NCBI RefSeq assembly: GCF_002891295.1
Contig: NZ_LGUI01000009.1
Span: 248,001-312,000, forward strand
Reading direction: 5' to 3'
Length of the DNA: 64,000 bases
From: Streptomyces eurocidicus
GTDB lineage: Bacteria > Actinomycetota > Actinomycetes > Streptomycetales > Streptomycetaceae
A program made the translations under genes and the position numbers. Shown here piece by piece: positions 49,975 to 57,850 of this stretch. The notes beneath the pieces are model-generated. The model saw nothing but the letters and a program-made list of their open reading frames with translations. It made no database searches and was not told the DNA's origin. Each line of letters begins with the position of its first letter. The first letter of the stretch is position 1.

Positions 49975-51288
49975 TTACGGGCGGGCCCGCGGGCCCGCGC
50001 CGCAAGGGTCCGGGCCACGGGCCAGGACCCGGCCGAGGGCCTCGACAACCTGCGGATCGTGCTCGTGGGCGGTGGCCAGGCGCAGCCGCTCCAGGGCGAG
50101 CAGCGGGCCGATCGCCCGGTCGCCGGTCAGGTCGTCGAAGGCGTTTACGGTGCGGACGATACGGGCGGCGAGCGGCTGCTCACGGTACGGATCGGCCTGC
50201 CGCTCGACGACCACCGCGACCTCGGCGGGAACCCCGGTCTGGCGGACCACGGCGCCGCCCAGCAGGGCGATCCGGCGGCGCTCCGCCGGTGGCAGCGGCT
50301 CGGTGGCCCCGGCGGGCACGGGGTCGACGAGGGAGAGCTGACCGATGTCGTGCATGAGGGCCGCGTACTCCAGAACGGTGAGGTCGGGCGCGCGCAGGCC
50401 CAGCTCACGGCCGGTGGCCCGGCTCAGGGCGGCGACCCGGCGGGCGTGGCCGGCCGGGGTGTAGCCCGCGATCTCGGTGGAGCGGGCCAGGGAGGCGATC
50501 GTCTGGTGGCAGGTGGCGCGCACGGCCGTCCAGCGGCGGAAGGACAGCTGGGTGAGCAGCAGCGGCAGGCAGAAGACGGGCAGCGCCCAGAGGCCGGCGA
50601 CGGCCACGGCGAGGGCCATCACGGCGCCGGTGGCGCAGACGGCGCTGCCGATGCCGGGCAGCGCGTGCAGTTCGTCGCGGAGGGCCGGGCCGTAGGGGCC
50701 GCCGGTGCGGGCGCGGCCGAGGGCGGCGGCGAGGACGGCGTCGCAGAGGGCGGTCAGGGCCAGCAGGAGCAGCAGGAACGGCGCGTAGTACGGGCCGTGG
50801 CCGGGCCACCGGTCGAGGGCGCCGGAGTGGTGCAGGGGCTGGAAGCAGGTGGCGGCGAAGCCGGTGGTCAGCAGGCGGCGGGCGAGGTGGTCGCGGGCGG
50901 GCGGGCGGCCGAGGGCGCCGGTGAGGGTGGCGGCGAGGACGACGGCGACGACCTGGGCGGTGCCGTGCGCGGCGGGGCCGCCGGCCACCTCGCCGAGCAG
51001 GGCGTAGGCGAGGCCGCCGGCGGCCCCCACGGGCGCCGTGTCCCGGACCTCGACGGTGCTGGGGTGGCGGCGCCGGGCCGCCTCGCCGAGGGCGATCAGC
51101 GCCCCGAAGGCGAGGGCGACGCGGGGCTGGGCGAGGCCGTGCCACGCGGTCCAGCCGAGCCCGGCCAGGGCGACGGCCGCGGCGGCGGCGTGCAGCCCGC
51201 GGCGGTGCGGACGCCGGGCGGGAGCTCCGCGGCCCGGGGCGCGCCGTCGGTCACGACCGCCGGGTGCGGGGCGGTGGTCATCCGTCAC
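49975..51288 (-). CDS. Membrane protein with HD domain (HDIG/HD-GYP-like, degenerate)
   Basis: 437 residues. A basic N-terminus, about seven hydrophobic segments (from LHAAAAAVALAGLGWTAWHG to LWALPVFCLPLLLTQLSF), then a cytoplasmic HD domain with GYTPAGHARRVAALSRATG and EYAALMHDIGQLSLVDPV. The GYP motif of c-di-GMP phosphodiesterases is not present in this copy. Its start overlaps the end of the next upstream gene by 11 bp. The pair may form a membrane signalling complex, one active and one regulatory. Confidence 0.78.
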   Translation of the reverse strand: MTDDHRPAPGGRDRRRAPGRGAPARRPHRRGLHAAAAAVALAGLGWTAWHGLAQPRVALAFGALIALGEAARRRHPSTVEVRDTAPVGAAGGLAYALLGEVAGGPAAHGTAQVVAVVLAATLTGALGRPPARDHLARRLLTTGFAATCFQPLHHSGALDRWPGHGPYYAPFLLLLLALTALCDAVLAAALGRARTGGPYGPALRDELHALPGIGSAVCATGAVMALAVAVAGLWALPVFCLPLLLTQLSFRRWTAVRATCHQTIASLARSTEIAGYTPAGHARRVAALSRATGRELGLRAPDLTVLEYAALMHDIGQLSLVDPVPAGATEPLPPAERRRIALLGGAVVRQTGVPAEVAVVVERQADPYREQPLAARIVRTVNAFDDLTGDRAIGPLLALERLRLATAHEHDPQVVEALGRVLARGPDPCGAGPRARP

Positions 51289-52618
51289 CGCCGTGGCGGG
51301 TCGCCCCGGTGATCGGGTCCCGGGTAGAAGGGACGTTTCCGCTGGGCAGATTTATGCATTCCGTGAGCGTCGTGCCCGCCCCGTTCCCGGCGGTGACCGT
51401 GGGGTGCCAGCCGTTCCGGCCGAGCGCCTCCGAGAGCGCCTCGACCATGCGGGGGTCGAACTGGGTACCGGCGCAGCGGTCGAGCTCGGCGAGGGCGGCC
51501 GGGACCGGGCGGGCACGGCTGTAGCTGCGGGTGGAGGTCATGGCGTCGAACGCGTCGGCCACGGCCACGATCCTGGCGAACAACGGGATCTGACAACCCC
51601 TCAGGCCATAGGGATAGCCGCTGCCGTCCAGCCGTTCGTGGTGGTGCAGGATCGCCGCGCGGGCCTCGTCCAGGAAGCCGATGCCGCGCACCATCTCGTG
51701 CCCGTACTCGGGATGGAGCTGGATCACGCGCCGCTCCTCCGGGGTGAGCGGGCCCACCTTGCGCAACAGCCGGGTGGGGACGCCGAGTTTGCCGATGTCG
51801 TGCAGGATGCCCGCGAAGCGCAGCGCCTCCAGCCGCTCGCCCGCCATGCCGAGCTCACGGGCGATCAGCACGGAGGCGCGGCCCACCCGCTCGCTGTGGC
51901 CGCGGGTGTAGCGGTCCTTGAGGTCGACGGCCTGCACCAGGGCGCGGATGGTGGCCTGGTGGGCGGCGCGCTCGCGTTCGTAGCGGTCCAGGAACCAGGA
52001 GGAGACGGAGATCGGCAGCAGGACGAGGAGCGCGGCGGGCGGCCCGTAGGCGCTGCGCCAGAGGACGGCCGTCATCAGCCCCGTCGGCCCGAAGACCAGC
52101 ACCGGCAGCAGCGGGCCGGGCAGCAGGCCGCGCCAGGCGGTGCCCGGGGCCCGGCGCTCGGCGGTGACGCGGATCGCGCCGTCGAGGGCGGCGGAGACGA
52201 GGGAGAAGGCGAGCGCGGCGGCGAGCGCGGGCGGCAGCGCGGCGGGGAAGCCGCCGGGGCGGCCGGGCGCGGCGAGGCCGAAGACGTACGAGGCGGCGCA
52301 GGCGGCGAGGGAGAGCTGGGCGGCGTGCCACAGCCGGCGCACCCCCGCGGGGCGCTGCTCGACCCGGCCGGCGAGGGCGCCGGGCACGGCGACGAGCCCC
52401 GCGGCGGCGGGCGGCAGCAGGAAGGCCCCGGCGAGCAGCACGGGGGGCGTCAGGGTGCGGTGGGGCAGCCGCTCACAGGCCGCGCAGACGAGGGCGAGCA
52501 GGGTGACCGGGGCCCAGGGGACGCCCGCCGAGGGCGGCGCCGCGGGGGCCACACAGAGGGCGGCGGCCAGGACGGCGCACGCGATACAGGCGCGCGCCGA
52601 CGCCGGAAGTGCCCTCAT
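51278..52618 (-). CDS. HD-GYP domain membrane protein (probable cyclic-di-GMP phosphodiesterase)
   Basis: 446 residues behind GGGGAGGTCGCGCG. About eight membrane segments in the first 240 residues; then the HD-GYP domain: YTRGHSERVGRASVLIAREL, FAGILHDIGKLGVP, HPEYGHEM, HHHERLDGSGYPYGLRG and VADAFDAMTSTRSY. All metal ligands and the GYP loop are present, so it should break down c-di-GMP, a developmental signal in Streptomyces. It is operonic with the second HD protein. Confidence 0.87.
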   Translation of the reverse strand: MRALPASARACIACAVLAAALCVAPAAPPSAGVPWAPVTLLALVCAACERLPHRTLTPPVLLAGAFLLPPAAAGLVAVPGALAGRVEQRPAGVRRLWHAAQLSLAACAASYVFGLAAPGRPGGFPAALPPALAAALAFSLVSAALDGAIRVTAERRAPGTAWRGLLPGPLLPVLVFGPTGLMTAVLWRSAYGPPAALLVLLPISVSSWFLDRYERERAAHQATIRALVQAVDLKDRYTRGHSERVGRASVLIARELGMAGERLEALRFAGILHDIGKLGVPTRLLRKVGPLTPEERRVIQLHPEYGHEMVRGIGFLDEARAAILHHHERLDGSGYPYGLRGCQIPLFARIVAVADAFDAMTSTRSYSRARPVPAALAELDRCAGTQFDPRMVEALSEALGRNGWHPTVTAGNGAGTTLTECINLPSGNVPSTRDPITGATRHGGDG

Positions 52619-52829
52619 CGCGCGACCTCCCCGTCCCGTCGGATGCCGACAAGCTTGCCGTCAGGATGGGGAGAATAGGCTCAGGACAGGCCCTGGAACG
52701 ACGCATTCGGGTATTACCCCGCCCGAGGCGTGCGGATGCACACCTTCGGGTGATGTTCCGCGGGGCGGGCGTTTGGCCGGGGCCGTACGGGCGCCGGGAC
52801 CGGCCGGAACCCGGCCCCCGGCCCCGGGA

Positions 52830-53162
52830 TCAGTCCTGGACGACCGACGGACCGGCCGCCTCCGCCGCCCGCGCCTCGGCCACCACGTCCTGCTCGGGCA
52901 CCGACTGGCCGGACCGGATCAGCTCGATCCGGCCCATCACCTTGGAGCGGAGGTCGGCGGGGACGTCGTCATGGCCGCAGCAGCGCTTGACGAGCTTCTT
53001 CACCGCCTGTTCCAGTCCGTACTTCTCCAGGCACGGGGAGCACTCGTCGATGTGCACCTCGAACTTGGCGCAGTCGCCGTCGGGCATCTCGTGGTCGAGG
53101 AACTCGTAAAGATGATCGAGGACTTCAGAGCAGTCCGTGTCGTGCGGCTCTCCGCAGCTCAT
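52830..53162 (-). CDS. rsrA: Zinc-binding redox anti-sigma factor RsrA
   Basis: 110 residues. The ZAS-type residues are Cys11, His37, Cys41 and Cys44 (HIDECSPC), plus Cys3, His7, Cys61 and Cys62, at the same numbers as recalled for S. coelicolor RsrA. Reduced RsrA holds zinc and binds SigR; disulfide stress forms a Cys11-Cys44 type bond and frees SigR. The ATG overlaps the sigR stop (ATGA), giving coupled, near equal synthesis. Confidence 0.96.
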   Translation of the reverse strand: MSCGEPHDTDCSEVLDHLYEFLDHEMPDGDCAKFEVHIDECSPCLEKYGLEQAVKKLVKRCCGHDDVPADLRSKVMGRIELIRSGQSVPEQDVVAEARAAEAAGPSVVQD

Positions 53163-53839
53163 GAGTCCGAGCCTTTCCGATTGTGCGACCCGTCGGAACC
53201 ATGCGGCACGGGTGCCGTACCGGCCGGGACCAGCCCGCGCTCGCGGGCGTAGTCCTCCAGCATGCCGCGCAGCTGGCGGCGGCCACGGTGCAGCCGGGAC
53301 ATGACCGTGCCGATGGGGGTACCCATGATGTCCGCGATCTCCTTGTAGGCAAAGCCCTCCACATCCGCGAGGTAGACCGCTATGCGGAATTCCTCGGGGA
53401 TGGCCTGAAGGGCCTCCTTGACATCGGAGTCGGGCAGGTGGTCCAGAGCCTGGGACTCGGCGGAGCGCAGACCGGTCGACATATGCGACTCGGCGCGCGC
53501 CAGCTGCCAGTCCTCGATCTCCTCCGACGCGCTGCGCAGCGGCTCGCGCTGCTTCTTGCGGTAGGAGTTGATGAAGGTGTTGGTCAGGATGCGGTACAGC
53601 CACGCCTTGAGGTTGGTGCCGTCGCGGAACTGGTGGAAGGACGCGTACGCCTTGGCGTAGGTCTCCTGCACCAGGTCCTCGGCGTCGGCGGGATTGCGCG
53701 TCATGCGCAGGGCGGCCGAGTACATCTGGTCGAGGAAGGTGAGCGCGTCCCGCTCGAAACGGGCGTTGCGCTCGGCGGCGCTCTCGGCACCGACGGCGCT
53801 GTCCTTGGTCCCCTCGTCGGTCCCGGTGACCGGACCCAC
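53159..53839 (-). CDS. sigR: ECF sigma factor SigR (thiol-oxidative stress)
   Basis: 226 residues from the GTG at 53839 (VGPVTGTDEGTK). Region 2 has LTFLDQMYSAALRMTRNPAD, AEDLVQETYAKAYASFHQF, NLKAWLYRILTNTFINSYRK; region 4 has LQAIPEEFRIAVYLADVEGF, AYKEIADIMGTPIGTVMSRL, HRGRRQLRGMLEDYARERG. It directs thioredoxin, proteolysis and other thiol-defence genes. It is kept off by RsrA. A sigma-R-type promoter lies upstream and the frame continues to a second start (see next). Confidence 0.95.
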   Translation of the reverse strand: MGPVTGTDEGTKDSAVGAESAAERNARFERDALTFLDQMYSAALRMTRNPADAEDLVQETYAKAYASFHQFRDGTNLKAWLYRILTNTFINSYRKKQREPLRSASEEIEDWQLARAESHMSTGLRSAESQALDHLPDSDVKEALQAIPEEFRIAVYLADVEGFAYKEIADIMGTPIGTVMSRLHRGRRQLRGMLEDYARERGLVPAGTAPVPHGSDGSHNRKGSDS

Positions 53840-54004
53840 CTCCTCCAACACCCTGGCGGAACCGGAAACGGATCCGCTCGAATCGGAGAATAGACGACGA
53901 TCCCGCCCGTCCGCCGCTCCAGCAGGGGCGGGCTGCGCCACATGCAGCGACGACCACCCCAGGTCAGCCGTCTGCGGGCGGGACAGGCATGCGATCGAAC
54001 CCAT
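53840..54004 (-). other. sigR: In-frame extension coding the long isoform SigR' (55 residues)
   Basis: An ATG at 54004 (MGSIACLSRPQTADLGW) is in frame with sigR with no stop between, and adds exactly 55 residues. An unstable SigR' isoform with a 55-residue extension, made from the induced transcript, has been described in S. coelicolor. The extension is Ser/Arg-rich and has no sigma-factor motif. Coordinates cover the extension only. Confidence 0.8.
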
Positions 54005-54087
54005 GCGGCGAGCTCCCATTCCTCTGTCGTGCCGTAGCGCTCCGGCGTCACGCCGGTATCCAGCGGGTCTGTCGTGACGATGTACAC

Positions 54088-54114
54088 AACAGTCAAGGGG
54101 CACGGCGCATTCCC
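54088..54114 (-). promoter_or_regulatory. SigR-dependent promoter of sigR (sigRp2-type)
   Basis: On the minus strand GGGAAT (54114-54109), 18 nt, GTT (54090-54088) matches the SigR consensus GGAAT-N18-GTT. It is 84 bp upstream of the SigR' start, so the induced transcript can carry both starts. TTGACT overlaps its downstream side and may serve a second, vegetative promoter. Confidence 0.85.
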
Positions 54115-54162
54115 GGGTTCGCGCATCCGGCCGAACGGGTGCCGGGGGAAATATCGGAGGGG

Positions 54163-54789
54163 TTACTTCCGGAGTTCGTCGAGCCAGTCGACGACTGCCC
54201 GCGTGATCACTTCGAGCGCCTCCTTCTGGCCGGTGGCGGCCTTCTTGGGCACCGCGAAGCCGTGGTCCGCGTCGGGTACGGGCACGAGCGCGGTGTCCGG
54301 CGGGAACTCCCCGGGCCGGCCGAAGGGGTCCTTGGCGCCCTGGACGACGAGCGTGGGCAGACCGGTGCCGGTCAGCTCGTCCGCCCGCGACTTCTCCGGC
54401 TTGCCCGGCGGGTGCAGCGGGAAGCTCAGCGCCAGGACGCCGGCGGCGCCGAGCCCGGCCGAGGTGCGGCAGGCGACCCTGGCCCCGGCGCTGCGGCCGC
54501 CCGCGATCACGGGCAGACCGGGCGCGGCCAGCGCGGGCCACAGCGCGGTCCAGGCGGTGTCCAGCGTCTTCGGCGCGGGGGCGACCTTGCGGCCGGCGAC
54601 GCGCCAGGGCTGTTCGACGAGGGCGACGGTGACGTGGTGGGCGGGCAGCGCGGCGGCGAGTGCCTGGAGGTCCCGGGCCTCGACGCCGCCGCCGGCGCCG
54701 TGGCCGAGGGCGAGGAGCTGGCGGGGGCGGGGGGCTCTGTGCCAGTGGATACGGGCGTCACCGGCGGGGGTGGGAACGATGTCGATCAC
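54163..54789 (-). CDS. Alpha/beta-hydrolase family protein (dienelactone hydrolase-like)
   Basis: 208 residues from the GTG at 54789. Motifs: LLALGHGAGGGVEARDL (oxyanion region), the nucleophile elbow VIAGGRSAGARVACRTSA, LVVQGAKDPFG (Asp) and VPDADHGFAVPKK (His). The catalytic Ser-Asp-His triad is complete. It is cytoplasmic; the substrate is unknown. It lies upstream of sigR on the same strand but a separate SigR promoter stands between them. The 5' side is a dispersed-repeat fragment. Confidence 0.85.
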   Translation of the reverse strand: MIDIVPTPAGDARIHWHRAPRPRQLLALGHGAGGGVEARDLQALAAALPAHHVTVALVEQPWRVAGRKVAPAPKTLDTAWTALWPALAAPGLPVIAGGRSAGARVACRTSAGLGAAGVLALSFPLHPPGKPEKSRADELTGTGLPTLVVQGAKDPFGRPGEFPPDTALVPVPDADHGFAVPKKAATGQKEALEVITRAVVDWLDELRK

Positions 54790-54792
54790 GGC

Positions 54793-54870
54793 GGACAGTT
54801 TTCCCCACCCCGCCCCTTCCCGAATGTCCTCAATCGCCGGACGGGCTGATTTCAGCCCGTCCGGCGATCA
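54793..54870. repeat. Dispersed GC-rich element fragment (copy 7) with 17-bp perfect hairpin
   Basis: CCCCACCCCGCCCCTTCCCG is followed by ATCGCCGGACGGGCTGA and its exact reverse complement around TT (54833-54868). It lies just upstream of the hydrolase and downstream of the SRAP stop, and probably ends SRAP transcription. Confidence 0.78.
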
Positions 54871-54871
54871 G

Positions 54872-55690
54872 TCAGAACAGCGTCGCCTCCTCCGGTGCCT
54901 CCAGTTCCACCAGCAGCTCCGGTCCGTTCTTACGGACATCGCTGACCGCCGTAGCGACCGGGTACGCCCGTACCGACCGGGCAGGCGGCGCCGTCATAAG
55001 AGACCGCACGGCCTCCCCCGGCGTCGACGGATCCAGCCACTCCCCCCACCGGTCCGCCTGCAGCACCAGCGGCATCCTCGGGTGGATCTCCGCCAGGGAC
55101 CGCGGCGCCCCTTCCAGGCCGCCGCCGGAGGCGAACGGCTCCCGCTCCGCCTCCGTGGTGATCACCGAGCACGTCACCCACCACGCCCGGGGGTCGTCGC
55201 CCGGCAGCGTGGGGTCGCGCCAGAACTCGTACAGGCCCGCCATCGCCATGACCGAGCCGTCCGCAGGAGTGACGAAGTAGGGCTGCTTACGGGCGCGCTT
55301 GCGCCGGCCCTGTTCCTCCAGTTCGCGCTCCGCCGCGCCGGTGACCCACTCGTAGTAGCCGTCGGCGGGTATGAGGCAGCGGCGCGCCTCGAAGGCGCTC
55401 CGGAAGGACGGCTTCTCGTGCACCGTCTCCGCCCGTGCGTTGATCATCTTCGCCGCACCCTCCGGCGATTTCGCCCAGGAGGGAACCAATCCCCATCTCA
55501 GTGAGCGCAGCTGGCGAACCGGACCGCGGTCCCTGGCGTCTTTCAGAGGACGCTCGAGCACGACGTGGACACTCTTCGTGGGCGCCACGTTCCAGTCGGG
55601 CGCGAGCGTCTCCGCCGGTTCCCACTTCTCGACCCCGAAGAGCCCCACGAGATCCTCGGGGCTCCGGCTCGCCGCATATCGACCACACAT
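54872..55690 (-). CDS. SOS response-associated peptidase (SRAP; HMCES/YedK family)
   Basis: 272 residues from the ATG at 55690. The ATG-TGC start places the catalytic Cys2 in MCGRYAAS. Other marks: LAPDWNVAPTKSVHVV, LRWGLVPSWAK, MINARAETVHEKPSF, CLIPADGYYEWVTG (Glu) and EIHPRMPLVL (His). SRAP proteins form a covalent thiazolidine link with abasic sites in single-stranded DNA, which protects the fork. A charged insert (EEQGRRKRARKQ) sits mid-domain. Confidence 0.93.
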   Translation of the reverse strand: MCGRYAASRSPEDLVGLFGVEKWEPAETLAPDWNVAPTKSVHVVLERPLKDARDRGPVRQLRSLRWGLVPSWAKSPEGAAKMINARAETVHEKPSFRSAFEARRCLIPADGYYEWVTGAAERELEEQGRRKRARKQPYFVTPADGSVMAMAGLYEFWRDPTLPGDDPRAWWVTCSVITTEAEREPFASGGGLEGAPRSLAEIHPRMPLVLQADRWGEWLDPSTPGEAVRSLMTAPPARSVRAYPVATAVSDVRKNGPELLVELEAPEEATLF

Positions 55691-55731
55691 GATCGCCACC
55701 CTGCCACGGACCCACCAGGAGCCGCGCACAA

Positions 55732-56445
55732 ATGGACAGCACCCACTCCACCGACCTCTGGGACCGCGTGTTCGCGACGCAGCCCGACCCCGCCCTGTGG
55801 CTGGTGGTCGTCACAGGGGTCGTGGCCCTGGCGGCGGTGGTCCCGCGCGGCGTCTGGCTGATCACCCGTAACGCCATCACCATCGCCCACGAGGGCGGCC
55901 ACGGTCTGACGGCCCTGCTGAGCGGGCGCCGGCTGGACGGCATCCGGCTGCACTCCGACACCTCGGGGCTGACCGTCTCCCGGGGCAGGCCGACCGGCCT
56001 CGGGATGATCCTCACCGCCGCGGCCGGCTATCCCGCCGCCTCGCTGCTCGGCCTCGCCGGCGCCGGGCTGCTCGCGGCCGGCCACATCACGGCGCTGCTG
56101 TGGGGTGCGACGGCGCTGCTCGCCGCCCTGCTGGTGATGGTCCGCAACGCCTTCGGACTGCTCACGGTGGTGGTCACCGGTGCCGCGTTCGTGCTGGTCT
56201 CCTGGCTGACGGGTCCGGCCGTGCAGGCGCTGTTCGCCTACGGGGTCGTCTGGTTCATGCTGCTGGGCGGGGTCCGGCCGGCCTTCGAGCTCCAGCGCAG
56301 GCGGCGCCTCGGCGGGGCGGCGGACTCCGACGCCGACCAGCTCGCCCGGCTCACCCATCTGCCCGCCGTGGTCTGGCTGGGCTTCTTCCACGTCGTCTCG
56401 CTGTGCGCGCTGATCGGGGGCGGGCGCTGGCTGCTCGGTCTATGA
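55732..56445 (+). CDS. M50-family membrane zinc metallopeptidase (site-2 protease-like)
   Basis: 237 residues, AGGAG 12 nt before the ATG. The zinc motif AHEGGHGL (H-E-x-x-H) sits near residue 53, in the second membrane segment. About six helices follow: ILTAAAGYPAASLLGLAGAG, ALLWGATALLAALLVMV, GLLTVVVTGAAFVLVSWL and others. It belongs to the peptidase M50B-like family with small loops and no PDZ domain. It might process anti-sigma factors, but the target is not known. It is divergent from SRAP and upstream of aroA. Confidence 0.82.
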   Translation: MDSTHSTDLWDRVFATQPDPALWLVVVTGVVALAAVVPRGVWLITRNAITIAHEGGHGLTALLSGRRLDGIRLHSDTSGLTVSRGRPTGLGMILTAAAGYPAASLLGLAGAGLLAAGHITALLWGATALLAALLVMVRNAFGLLTVVVTGAAFVLVSWLTGPAVQALFAYGVVWFMLLGGVRPAFELQRRRRLGGAADSDADQLARLTHLPAVVWLGFFHVVSLCALIGGGRWLLGL

Positions 56446-56472
56446 CCCGGTACGAGCCACTAAGGTGAAGGC

Positions 56473-57834
56473 ATGACCGAGAGCAGCACGCACACCGATC
56501 TCTGGCCCGCCCCCCTCGCCACAGGGGCGGTCGACGCGACCGTCACCGTGCCCGGTTCGAAATCGGTCACCAACCGCGCCCTCGTCCTGGCCGCGCTCGC
56601 CGCCGAGCCGGGCTGGGTGCGCCGGCCGCTGCGCTCCCGCGACACCCTGCTGATGGCCGAGGCGCTGCGCGCCATGGGCGTCGGCATCGAGGAGACGGTG
56701 TCCTCCAGCAGCGCCGCGGACGCCGGCGAGGGCGGGGCGTGGCGGGTCATCCCGGCCCGGCTGCGCGGCCCCGCCACGGTCGACGTCGGCAACGCCGGCA
56801 CGGTCATGCGCTTCCTGCCGCCCGTCGCCGCCCTGGCCGACGGCCCCGTCCGCTTCGACGGCGACCCGCGCAGCTACGAGCGCCCGCTGCACGGCGTGAT
56901 CGACGCGCTGCGCGCCCTCGGCGCCCGGATCGACGACAACGAGCGCGGCGCGCTGCCGCTGACCGTGCACGGCGCCGGGGCGCTGGACGGCGGCCCGGTG
57001 GAGATCGACGCCTCCTCGTCCTCCCAGTTCGTCAGCGCGCTGCTGCTCTCCGGCCCGCGCTTCAACCAGGGCGTCGAGGTCCGGCACGTCGGTGCCGTGC
57101 TGCCGTCGATGCCGCACATCCGGATGACCGTGGACATGCTGCGGATGGCCGGGGCGCAGGTCGACACCCCGGAGTCCGGCGGCGAGCCGAACGTCTGGCG
57201 GGTCTCCCCCAGCGCCCTGCTCGGCCGGGACATCGTCGTGGAGCCCGACCTGTCCAACGCCGCGCCGTTCCTGGCGGCGGCCCTGGTCACCGGCGGCCGG
57301 GTCACCATCCCGGACTGGCCCGAGCACACCACGCAGCCCGGTGACGCGCTGCGCGACATCTTCACCGCCATGGGCGGCAGCTGTGAGCTGTCCGAGGCGG
57401 GCCTGACCTTCACCGGCACCGGCCGGATCACCGGCATCGACGCCGATCTGCACGAGGTCGGCGAGCTCACCCCGGTGATCGCGGCGGTCGCCGCGCTCGC
57501 CGACTCCGAGTCCGTCCTGCGCGGCATCGCCCATCTGCGGCTGCACGAGACGGACCGGCTGGCCGCGCTGGCCAAGGAGATCAACGAGCTGGGCGGCGAC
57601 GTCGTCGAGACCGAGGACGGGCTGCGCATCCGCCCGCGCGCCCTGCACGGCGGGGTCTTCCACACCTACGAGGACCACCGGCTGGCCACCGCCGCCGCGG
57701 TCATCGGCCTGGCTGTCGACGGCGTCCGGGTGGAGAACGTCGCCACCACCGCCAAGACCCTGCCCGACTTCCCGGCGCTGTGGACCGGGATGCTGGGGCC
57801 CGTCGCGGGGGCGACGACGGCGTCGAGAGTCTGA
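56473..57834 (+). CDS. aroA: 3-phosphoshikimate 1-carboxyvinyltransferase (EPSP synthase)
   Basis: 453 residues. The two-domain EPSPS fold has TVPGSKSVTNRALVLAAL (shikimate-P and PEP contact), LRSRDTLLMAEAL, GNAGTVMRFLPPVAAL, SSQFVSALLLSGP, ELTPVIAAVAALA and LHETDRLAALAKEI. It joins PEP to shikimate-3-P on the way to chorismate. TAAGGT ends 6 nt before the ATG, so a leaderless start is possible, though GAAGG could serve as ribosome site. Confidence 0.97.
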   Translation: MTESSTHTDLWPAPLATGAVDATVTVPGSKSVTNRALVLAALAAEPGWVRRPLRSRDTLLMAEALRAMGVGIEETVSSSSAADAGEGGAWRVIPARLRGPATVDVGNAGTVMRFLPPVAALADGPVRFDGDPRSYERPLHGVIDALRALGARIDDNERGALPLTVHGAGALDGGPVEIDASSSSQFVSALLLSGPRFNQGVEVRHVGAVLPSMPHIRMTVDMLRMAGAQVDTPESGGEPNVWRVSPSALLGRDIVVEPDLSNAAPFLAAALVTGGRVTIPDWPEHTTQPGDALRDIFTAMGGSCELSEAGLTFTGTGRITGIDADLHEVGELTPVIAAVAALADSESVLRGIAHLRLHETDRLAALAKEINELGGDVVETEDGLRIRPRALHGGVFHTYEDHRLATAAAVIGLAVDGVRVENVATTAKTLPDFPALWTGMLGPVAGATTASRV

Positions 57835-57850
57835 GAGAACGAAGAGCACC

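Noticed and set aside
53998..54022. A second GGAAT-N17-GTT on the minus strand upstream of sigR
   Set aside because: Spacing is one short, and transcription from it would begin downstream of the SigR' start; the site at 54088-54114 fits better.
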